Part shown: in pieces, positions 22,201 to 30,746 of the stretch | How the letters are laid out: each line of letters starts with the position of its first letter | Numbering within the stretch: the stretch's first letter is position 1 | Source: Kappaphycus alvarezii | Lineage: Eukaryota > Rhodophyta > Florideophyceae > Gigartinales > Solieriaceae | DNA length: 64,000 bases | Reading direction: 5' to 3' | Assembly: GCA_002205965.3 (NCBI GenBank) | Contig: NADL03000001.1 | Location: 868,001-932,000 of the forward strand | The notes under the pieces: model-generated | What the model was told of the DNA's origin: nothing | Seen by the model: only the letters and a program-made list of their open reading frames with translations | The model's database searches: none | Position numbers and translations under genes: made by a program

Positions 22201-22787
22201 ACACCGCACCGCTGCGGTGCGCAGAGTGCAAATGGTCCATGGATTCCCTAGGAGACCATGCGGCTGATTTTTGTATCAAAGGTCTGGGGTGGACCAACCG
22301 GCACACAGCAGTTGGGAAAGCACGCGGGTGAGAGCTGTTTAAGGCAGGAGTTGGCGTCCATACGAGGTTAAGTACCTACTCCCTGGACTCAATGCGCGAC
22401 CTGCAGATATTCTGGTGCATCCGCGGTCCGACGCAAAGAACACCCGCCCCATCTCCCAGTGGCCTACGACATCTCCGTATCCTCGCCATTCCAGGAGAGC
22501 TATTTGTCAATGGGAGCACGGAAAGCGCGAGCCGTCGGCAATGCAGCAGAAAAGCGGAAGAAGAGGGACCCAGGCACGAAAGTCGCTGCCATTCCTGGCG
22601 GGGTCCTGCTGGGACGATCGAAGCTAGGATGGAATTTTGTGCCGCTAGCTTTTGACTCGCTTGGATCACCCTCTGAGACATCATCCAAGGTCATAGAGAA
22701 ATACGCGGCAGCTGTCGCGTCTCACAGCGGATGCTGTATTGGCGGAGTGAAGACTCGCTTGTATCAGAAGCCTAGCTACATTATTTA
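19203..22787 (+). mobile_element. LINE (non-LTR retrotransposon), interrupted by an inverted LINE copy
   Basis: The 5' part (19203-19785) includes an AMRTLHQLRNVDVRD-PQVLESL-KWHP segment, typical of the region before reverse transcriptase in this LINE group. After an insertion, the reverse transcriptase resumes near 20740 with IRSIAIGTALRRLVRKVLL, then GLDSILHEARRLVE, VDAPNAFNRF, GMQQGDYASMLLFSVVVHPL and the catalytic WYADDCTL (YADD codons at 21208-21219). The C-terminal part (21732-22787) has a CX2CX9HX4C knuckle (CAECKWSM...DHAADFC). After it comes a region reading YDISVSSPFQESYL...LGWNFVPLAFDSLGS, which resembles the restriction-like endonuclease of R2/CRE-type LINEs. Several frame changes mark it as inactive or error-bearing. 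Clade is inferred from domain order only. Confidence 0.8.
19787..20735 (-). mobile_element. 5'-truncated LINE copy inserted antiparallel into the other LINE
   Basis: The minus strand repeats the C-terminal half of the surrounding LINE. Near 20640 it has the counterpart of the FRNRYSAKN region, then VMLRRHLGIRVFDDTAPL with CAEC, then YDITVSSPFQ and PLAFDSLESPSEKSSKVIEK. Most residues agree with the host copy (VMLRRHLGVRVFDDTAPL, YDISVSSPFQ, PLAFDSLGSPSE). It lacks the reverse transcriptase, as expected of a copy cut short at its 5' end during target-primed reverse transcription. The 3' tail extends to about 19787 and ends in a short A-rich stretch. The host LINE reads continuously up to DLLQRFLSL and resumes at KIRSIAIG on the far side. 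Exact target duplication not resolved. Confidence 0.75.
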
Positions 22788-23211
22788 GTCCACATGTGCG
22801 GCGTCTGTGATTTGTCGTGCCCCGCAACGCGCAGAATTCATTTACCCGATTCAAAATAAAATTGGTAGTGGCTCCGTAATGCTGCTCACACGTATAACAG
22901 TGAGAAGCTTAGCTACGAGTATGTATCTGGTTTGGGGTTACAGGGGAAATATTGCTGGTAAGGCGCCGTCCAGCCTACCTAAAGTAATCTATTTTCGGAA
23001 TAATTTTGTACAGATTGTTGACTGAGATTCACAAATGGGCGGCAGAGGCCTCGTGTACAACCTAAAGTCTGGCAATCGCTGGACGAGCAAAGCTGGATTG
23101 CAACGTAACCTGGGCGAATTCGCGAATGGTGCCAGCCAAAGTTCAAGAATTGGAGCCTCTGGATGACAAATCGTCGTTGCTCGCAGCAAGGCAGTGAGAT
23201 GACGAGGATAT
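22788..23211. other. Spacer, unidentified
   Basis: Between the LINE 3' end and the RRP36 3' end. A plus-strand segment near 23110-23190 reads MVPAKVQELEPLDDKSS, which looks protein-like but belongs to no family I recognise and has no proper start. Nothing else seen. Confidence 0.35.
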
Positions 23212-24204
23212 TCACACTGTTAGGCTAGTGGCAAAAGTGCCAAGACCCGCAAGGACTACCACTGGCTTGATTAACGAGGCACATGGCGTGTTTGTGAAGT
23301 ACTGCAGCAATTGCGTAGCTCTGTAGTGCGTACGTGCGTCGTAGCTCCTCCCGACGCTAGCCAAATCAGCATGGCGGGAATGTCTTTTATTTTTCACGAG
23401 ACGCACAGCTTGGAACCCTCCCGACATGTTTCGGACGGGATCCTGCAGCGTTTGTGATACACACAATTTCCGCAAATGAGCCCCGGTGAATGTTGGTTCA
23501 TGACTCAGCTCGATCAGGTTCGTCCTTCTCGCTGGCAGAAGCTTTCTGTCCTTACCGGCGAGGCGCCTCCTGCGTTTTTCAATGTATTTCTTGACCCCAC
23601 CAACTTCCTTTAGCTCCTTGAATTTTTGCTTCATCTCCAAGTTGCGGATGTCCTTTTCCTTCAGAAAGAAGGGCTTCTTGCCCGCTTCACTGCTTCTCTC
23701 CTCCTTTCGAAAGTCGGCCAAAATCTTCCTCCTCCGCAGTAGACCCTTCCTTCGATGTTCCTCTCGTCCATGGCCCTCAGTTCTCTCTCCATCTCCCCAT
23801 CCCCTTCGTTTTTCCTCACCTTATCCTCCAACAGTTGCCTTCTCTTCTGTTTCAGCCCCGTCACAAACGCATAATTCCGCTCAATGTGCTCCTCCCGTAA
23901 TTCGCCGCAATGTTCCTCAAATCGTGGGTCAAACCCATTTTTCACACTACGTTCCTTTCGCAAATCAGCATTGTCAATTCCCAAACAACGCTCACGACCA
24001 ACTGGGACTGGACGACGTGAAGAGATTTCTCGCGGCTCATTCTTTTCGTGCGCTTTGCTACACTCTTGGGTGGACGAGGCACGTGATAAGAGGTAGGTGA
24101 AATGGTGGAGGCACGCTTGAGTTTGGCTTTTTGGGCAAGACGCACGCGCTCACCAGAGTTGGCTCGTGGGTGTCGAGGGGTGGCGGTTGCGGAGGTTGGG
24201 CCAT
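23212..24204 (-). CDS. RRP36: rRNA biogenesis protein RRP36 homologue
   Basis: RRP36 is a nucleolar component of the small-subunit processome needed for early pre-rRNA cleavage and 18S production. The conserved blocks appear in order on the minus strand: NEPREISSRRPVPVGRER (the E(I/M)SS(K/R)(R/K)PV motif), then GFDPRFEEHCGELREEHIER and NYAFV. A charged coiled-coil follows, then EAGKKPFFLKEKDIRNLEMK, KFKELKEVGGVKKYIEKRRR and KDRKLLPARR. These are hallmarks of the family from yeast to human. A frame change near 24050 (short A-run) and another near 23770 interrupt it. The ATG at 24204-24202 is my best start. Family members end soon after LPARR (about 23530), but the frame stays open to 23212, so the true stop is uncertain. 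Divergently placed from PAM16. Confidence 0.85.
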
Positions 24205-24451
24205 GGCGAATTGGATTCAAATACAATTCGGAGGGGAGTCGGGCGTCGTGTAAAGAAGGAAAGCCAAGGTGGGAGTATCGGAAGAACCAAGACCACAGCT
24301 TGGAGAATTAGCAAGGCGTGGAAGCGCCCGCTGGACTGGGCGAGCTGAGGGAGGATGGGTGCTGCGACTGCTTTGATCAAAGGCCAATAACCAGAGTCGA
24401 TGGCCGCCGGGACACTAACAATTTTGGCTGGATTCGGACCATAATATATAG

Positions 24452-24524
24452 TGTAATACTGTATTGTACACAGTACACAAAGATTTGCTCGTGCCGCACT
24501 GTACTGTACTGTACTATACTGTAC
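24452..24524. repeat. Palindromic GTACTGTAC array in divergent promoter
   Basis: ACTGTATTGTACACAGTAC followed by tandem ACTGTACTGTACTGTAC and ACTATACTGTAC. Same family as the arrays at 5-10 kb. Confidence 0.75.
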
Positions 24525-24640
24525 GCGAACGATCATGGCGTCAGGTCTAAATGTACTTTTCGTTTAAATTTCGGCAATACTGCAGTAGGTTTCTGACCAA
24601 TCGTTGCCCTACGGCGATTGCTCAACCATCCCAAATATTG

Positions 24641-24677
24641 TATGTACAGTACTGTACAGTACTGTACAGTACAGTAT
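24641..24677. repeat. Near-perfect tandem decamer GTACAGTACT
   Basis: Three and a half uninterrupted copies of a palindromic decamer, 260 bp upstream of the PAM16 start codon. It can extrude as a hairpin or act as a cluster of RsaI-type GTAC sites. Confidence 0.8.
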
Positions 24678-24939
24678 GAGTAAGCTCGATTATCGCCCCC
24701 GAGTGGGACGACAAACGTCTCAGCGTCGTCAACATCACCGCACGATTTTTGCAGCAGCGCGTGGATCAACCGGGGATTGTCTAGCGAGTAACCATCACAT
24801 CCGAAACAGCAACAGGGCAGCCATCTTTGAAGCCGGCTTACCGAATTGACACCTCACGCGGCGTTGCAACGGCCAAAGCGTTAACCAAGAAACCCTCACG
24901 TCATCCCCCAAGCCCCACGAGCTTCCGTGTCCTATCGCC

Positions 24940-25336
24940 ATGGCCGGCCGTATTATAGCGCAAATTCTAATCATGGGAGGCGGTTACGTCGCCCGAGCAT
25001 TTATTCAAGCCTATCGCCAGGCCCTAATTAACAGCTCCCAAGGCGGTGGTGCCGCCGCGTGCCGCTGCTCGCCTTCGCGGCAGACTCACCGCCGAGGAGG
25101 CCTCCGAAATCCTCGGGGTAAGGAAGGAGGCAGGACTGAAGGACATTTATACCCGATACGATCGACTGTTTCAAGCAAACGACCCGGCAAAAGGGGGAGC
25201 ATTTACTTGCAAGCAAAGATTCACAATGCTAAGGTACAACTAGAAAAAAGAGGCTATTGCAAGAGGAGAAGTGCCGCCACCGCCGCCAAAACCACCCTCC
25301 GAGGGTGGAGCGTCGTCCTCGTCAACATCCGCTTGA
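24940..25336 (+). CDS. PAM16: Mitochondrial import motor subunit PAM16/TIM16
   Basis: PAM16 (TIM16, Magmas) is the degenerate J-protein that recruits and restrains PAM18 at the TIM23 import motor on the matrix face of the inner membrane. The ATG at 24940 (context GCCATGG) begins MAGRIIAQILIMGGGYVARA, then FIQAYRQALINSSQGG, the family N-terminus. The J-like domain follows: LTAEEASEILGVRKEAGLKD, IYTRYDRLFQANDPAKGGAF, YLQAKIHNAKVQLEK. The tail is EAIARGEVPPPPPKPPSEGG with TGA at 25334-25336. The normal HPD tripeptide of J domains is absent, as in all PAM16 proteins. Three single-base frame changes occur: in the GC-rich run near 25045-25060, the T-run at 25202-25204 and the A-run at 25244-25249. 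With those read across, length is about 130 residues, normal for the family. No intron is seen. Confidence 0.9.
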
Positions 25337-25356
25337 TGCGACCCTGCTGGCACTTG

Positions 25357-28300
25357 TTAGTTTGGATCACTGCTTTTTTTTTCTTTTGAGAAGGCTCGTA
25401 GGTTTTTTTTGCGGGTTTTGACCACTTCATTACGACCCTGCCTTCTCCGTTCATTTACTGTCTTCGGCGGTGCCGGCCTCAGGCGCAGTGTCCTGACGTT
25501 TACCGCAGCGTTCGTTCGCGCTTCCGAGCGTGTGCCGCCGCTGCTTGCTCGCTGATGCGCTTCCCTGGTCTTTGTTTGCAGTTCTAACAGCAAGCGTTGC
25601 ACCTGTTTCTCATCCTCTGTTTAATGTTGGATCAAGCAAATACGTTGGCTAGCCTAACAATCGATGCAGATTTGCGCACCTGCCGCATGTCCGCTTCGCT
25701 TAATTTGAAATGGTGCGACATTAGCGTGGATGCGGAATGATCTCCGAACTGGCATCTTGGTGAGCAGCTCCTGGCTGTCCTGCATATGTCCTCTGGGAAT
25801 CCAGCGCGTGCCGCAGTATGGATTCCGTAGCTAGTTTCACTTAATGTTCCGGCTCGCACCTTGTATGTAAAACTTCCTTGACGCAGGAGGCATAGAAGGA
25901 TTTCTTGCTTGCCGCTCATTTGAGGCGCCTGCGGCCCTGTTTCAAGATGGACAGCGGTTATTAAGGGATTCACTGTTTGCTAGTGCACCAAGTCAAGAAA
26001 GTGTGTGGTTGAAGAGAGTAAGAACATTCGGGCGCGAACTCAAGTACTCCGCAACTGCATAGGGCAATAGAGAAGCCGTCCAGAGTGGATGTAGATCTTC
26101 CCAGTTCGTCGATAAGAACAAGGGTGTGAGGAGGAATAGGAGAGGAGCTGCTCTCACTTCGCCCTGGTGCTCTGGACTGATGCCCCACGTCTTCATGCCC
26201 ATTCACGCCGTGAATAATCGCTGCGATATCCGACATCTCTTGGGAGAAGTCGGATTGCTGCCTAGTGACATCCCCAGCTCTGGTAAAACGAGTAGCTAGC
26301 CTTCGAAGCAGCCGCACCGATGCAAATTTCGCTGGTACCATACATCCTGTGTGCGCCATGATAGTCATCAGACCAACCATTCGAATGTACGTTGACTTCC
26401 CGGCCTCGTTTCGTCCGGTTATGATGTGTAAACAAGATGTGTCATCCAGGAAAACATTGTTCGGGACTGTGTCGTGTGGCTTCAAGCTTAACAAAGTGGG
26501 ATGATATCTTGTAATGCAATGGGGCCGGACGCTGTTAACTTTGGCCGTTCTGTCTGTGCGTGGCAAACTGACGAGTATGATACGAACGATGTAAGCATAT
26601 CTAGAACTGCAATGCTGTCGCAAAGGCGGTGTAACGCAGTGAAGACTTCAGCTCTGAAAATAACGGTCAGGAGCGAAGCCAGTTCGAATTCTTGTAACCG
26701 CCAGATATCTTGCAAGGAGTCATGGAAGCGAGCATTGAGCTGAGCCAACTCTGTTGTAGAGAATCTATGCACCTTTTTGCCTTCATCAATCTGAACAAAC
26801 TCATCCGGAAAGTCTTTCGTGTCAAGAACTTTTGCCGGGATTGTAAGATGATAACCTCTCTTGGCTTGCATGCAAAGATTGAGCTTGGGTAAATGGTACT
26901 TGGTCCTCAATTCGTTGGTTAAAGTATTCATATCTTCTACATTTTCGCTCAGAGTTTTCCGAGAGACATCGAGGCGCCCTTTACATATGAAACAGTGCGA
27001 TCATCAATAAGTAGAGACAGGGTAAGTGCATCTCACGTAGTAGAGATTATTGTCAGTGGATTCATAAAGCCAGGTTTCAGAAAGTCTCTTTTGAACTTTC
27101 GTTTTCAACATGACGATTACGTGAGAAAAGAATGTTGAACAAACCGTTACGACCAAAACCATGGGCACCCTGCATGCGCATCTTTTCGGACTGCTTTGCG
27201 GGCAAGGCCTCCGGTCAATAACCTCGGCAATTTCCTTTTGCACCTGCGCAAATGCGGCGCTGCGCATGCTCTCTGCTATGGCCTTGAGAAGTGACGACTG
27301 ACATTCTCGAATAGTTTCCAGAAGTGCAGGTATTGTCTCAATTGCGGCCTTGACATTCAACACATCTTGGATCAATCGATGGAGGGTGGTGAGGAGAAGA
27401 AGAATTTTTTGTTCCTTTCGACCTCCCCTCATCACTATTCTCATCAGAGTCCAGTCATCACTATCTTCCTTTGAACCACTTTTTGTCCCTTGAGATTCCG
27501 CCCGAGATTGCCCTATCGATCTTAGTCTTGCATTCTCCTTGCTCATTAAGGATGCAATTGTACTCTCTAAATCTGGAAACCTCCTTAGAGCACCGACAGT
27601 TGCGAAATACAATTCCTCCCGTTGCTCAACTCCTCTACTGCGTCCTGTCTCATTAGAATGGTCGACAGTTCCGAACAGGGTTCCAGCAACGCGCGCCGCA
27701 AAAATCGTTTCCCGGACCGAGTCCTCGTCTTATCCATAACCCTTAGCAAACACGCGGTGTCCGTCACTCCTCCAATTCCAGCGCTTGCACGGGAATTGGT
27801 TACAACTTCCAACCCTTCTAGTGCCGACCAATCCAAAAATACAGCGTCGTCATTTGGACGAAGACGAATCACTAAACTTCCCGGTATGAACGAACGCTCA
27901 TCCACATGTTCGACATATCGAATCAGCGCTCCACAAGCTGCTAGCGCAAGATAACAAGTTGATTCGCCCAAATTTGTAAGATTCGGACATGAAACGCTGC
28001 TTAACTTTTCTGCCACCAAGGCGCCGTAGGTCTCATTGAAGTAGGCACGCCCTACAAATGAACGCTGTCATCCTCCCGCGTAATCCGCGCACAATAAACA
28101 AAAACAAACACATCAAGTACTAAGCGTTAGGTACAGCCTTTTTCGCGACCCTGCCTAACACCTTATCTAAAAACCTACCTTGACCTCTTTCAACAAACTA
28201 CACCCCGCAATTGCACGATCCATACTACCCCCGCAGCCCCTACGCTCATCACAATATCAACCGGGGCGAATACACACAGCGCCGTGAGCAGGGTGGCAAA

Positions 28301-28498
28301 GGTATTGGCATCAGCAAACTGGCGCAACTGAACGTCGAAGCCGCGCAAATTGTATGCGCAAAAGCCAACATCGCGAACGTTATTATCAATAAGCGCAATG
28401 ATGTAGGCATCGTGACCAGGGGCTGTGGTGGCAGCACGTGTGCCAGTGCGTGTGCGTGTACCGGTGCGTGTTCGTGTGCCAGTAGCGGTGCGAAGCAT
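25357..28498 (-). CDS. MSH4: Meiotic MutS homologue MSH4
   Basis: MSH4 pairs with MSH5 to stabilise meiotic recombination intermediates as crossovers; it lacks mismatch repair activity. From the ATG at 28498 there is a Thr/Gly/Arg repeat, then the N-terminal block VGFCAYNLRGFDVQLRQFAD. An intron follows (28178-28065, GT-AG, 114 bp), then SFVGRAYFNETYG. Core blocks are IRLRPNDDAVFLDWSALEGL, TRTRSGKRFLRRALLEPCS and ILMRQDAVEEL. The clamp blocks are GRLDVSRKTLSENVEDM and LPKLNLCMQAKRGYHLTIPA. The ATPase has Walker A GRNEAGKST, then TIMAHTGCMVPAKFASVRLL, and Walker B LIDELGRSTSTLDG. The C-terminus has SFTYKVRAGTLSETSYGIHT and probably LDPTLN-TEDEKQVQRLLLEL, so the stop is either 25632 or 25357. 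Frame breaks occur, one at the C-run 28228-28232. A second intron may lie at 27.17-27.0 kb. Confidence 0.88.
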
Positions 28499-29898
28499 AC
28501 TTGAATGAGGTAACCTGGGAAGACGGAGGGGGGTGATAGATTTCAACTGGGGGCTTTTGGGAGGAGATTGTTTCAGGAGGGAGGGGAGGAGAAGATTTTA
28601 GCGATCGTGGTAGGATGGAATGACACGGTTTGTTGAAGATCGGTTTTAGCGACGAGTTCTGGCAGGAACTTTCGGTTCGCAAGCCAAAGGGGATTGAGCA
28701 GTATTGCGTTCCGGTTCTACATCAACTGTCGCTTAGATTATCCTTCTAGTACCTTCCGAAACATACTGGCCAGGATCCGAGTGCTCATCCGTATCTACAT
28801 CGTCGATAACGCATTTGAACTTTTGGCAGTGCATGCGTTTCACCACGTTGTAGTAAAATATGCGCATGTATGTATGCTCTTTAGAACCTCCTCAGACACT
28901 CCTCCTACGTCATGAGATAGAAGTAACTTTTAGATTGGACTTTTCCGTTCTTCGGCGACTTTGGAGAATGAGCGAGGACGTATTTTACCTACCGGGGCAA
29001 TAGCTACGGTTTGAGAACAATTTCAGGTGACGCCCCCGTACGTACGATATCAGGTTTGTACGCCATTTCTTCGGGGTCCTCGCGCAGCTTTTAGATCGCC
29101 GTTAACGTGCAAGCTCTCGTTCTATCAACCTTGGCTGCAGCCGGATTTAGTGGAGTGTCATCTGCGTCGGGAGCTCACGTCGGACTTTTCCCGAACTGGG
29201 AATGGCGTGTAACTCTCTTCCTTGAGTAGGATTCGAGAGTCCCAGCGCATCATGCTAAAATTTTACTCAGGCTGTCCTTTCGACAGCAAGCGAAGGATTC
29301 TGGTTGGGGCTGTGTTTTTAATTCTACTCAAGGGCTCCTATTAAGGGCATTCATCTCTGTCGCCATCGCGTTGTGTACAAACTGTGGTCACAGCGGGAGG
29401 TCTTCAAATTACTATATACGTTTAAACTCGTGATTTTGATGGTGAAAATTCTCCCTCTCCTTCTGCTAATGAGGGCGGCAGTTAATATGTTACGAGTTGA
29501 AGCCTGTGGCTTGTTTATTGGAAGGTTCCCCTGGGTGGGTACTCGGACTACGTTGACCTGACAGTTGCGCCATTTCACTGCTTGCAAAGCGGATGAAAAA
29601 CAAACAGAAACCGCTACGGATAGAGGGAGATGAATTGGGGTGTTTTAATGATTGAAAAATAGGTTAGCCGATGTTCTACAGATAGATAGCCGTCCGCATC
29701 TCTAATCCATAAAACACTCAGATTCTAATCCTACACGCAAGGGGGAAATTTGGGGTGTTTTTAATGCATGAAAAATATGGTCAGCTGTTCCCTAAGGGAA
29801 CGCAAGTACACTTGAAAGTGTACGACACCCTTCAATTATTATACATCCCCGCATGTGACCATTAATAATAAAAACAAATCTATATTTCAAATCAAAAA
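28499..29898. other. Spacer between MSH4 and the Copia fossil
   Basis: No gene recognised. An imperfect direct repeat, TTGGGGTGTTTT-AATG...TGAAAAATA, occurs near 29636 and 29750. Next to the second copy, GTACACTTGAAAGTGTACGACA near 29806 resembles the ends of the Tc1 element at 40.4 kb (CTGAAAGTATACGACA). It may be the remnant of another transposon end. Presumably also contains the MSH4 promoter. Confidence 0.45.
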
Positions 29899-30233
29899 TG
29901 TTAGTGACGTGTCCACTGGATCGTGATCTGCCGGTCTGACTGTCAAGTTCTTATCGTCCGCACCGTCGTCCGCTTTGTGCTGCACGCAAACACCCCTAAT
30001 TTATAAGGTTGCATTGCAGATCTGGGTCTCTCTCCACCAATCAGCGACCCTCCGCTGACCTGGTAGTTCCGCATATATCCTCACCACCCTTCACTAGAAG
30101 GGGAGGACGACAGGGAGTTGAGTAAAAGTAATTGTTTTCTTTGTTATTCATCCTAGGTAAGCCGGTCGGCCTTGCTCTCTCCATCTAAGCTACTCTATTC
30201 AGTCACCCCCCCAACTCTCTTCCTACCTCTACC

Positions 30234-30679
30234 TTCAATCTGTTGGTCTGGCTAAGAGGAAGAAGCTTGTTTTGTGTTGCGATGACTTTATTGTCTTGAT
30301 ACGATCTCTTTCCTGGAACTCTTATACAGTTCACGAGCATGCCAGTTTAGCAGTGCGCAATTGCAGGAATTATTGCCAAACTTTGTTTTATCAACCGCAA
30401 GGGTCTGCTTTCTGCGCAATGAGATTGAACACACATATAGATCCCTATATTACACAAAGAAATACTCGCATATGCGACCGCATATGCATACAACAACATA
30501 CAACATTATGTAAACGCATGAACGTGTAGCCCACTTGGATTGATTACGTGATACTTATGAAATGTCTCATCACGTGTCTGACAATATGTTATCTCACGTA
30601 ACTTCACTACTTGTCTAAATGAAATAGACCTAAACAACTTGTGTCTTCCACGCTGGACAGCAATGTTACCTCAACACCG
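30234..30679. repeat. 445-bp block present in 5' LTR but absent from 3' LTR
   Basis: The LTRs align up to CTACCTCTACC and resume at TCTTCCACAA. Between these points the 5' LTR has about 445 bp and the 3' LTR only about five. Whether this is an insertion in one LTR or a deletion from the other cannot be told; no clear terminal repeats were seen. The block has CACGTG-like boxes near 30574 and repeated CATATGC words. Confidence 0.65.
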
Positions 30680-30746
30680 TCTTCCACAACCATCGTCTAA
30701 AACATTTCCATCAGTGTGCTTTGTTCCAAACACTAGATTGTACTAG

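Larger units (their letters stand above)
24205..24939. promoter_or_regulatory. Divergent promoter region of RRP36 and PAM16
   Basis: A 735-bp spacer separates the starts of two divergently transcribed genes and so should hold both promoters. It contains two palindromic GTACTGTAC arrays and a TATATA-like box near 24445. No specific factor site can be named from sequence alone. Confidence 0.5.

Noticed and set aside
28386-28682. Minus-strand frame rich in Pro, Ser and His upstream of MSH4
   Set aside because: Shadow of the MSH4 N-terminal repeat in another frame.
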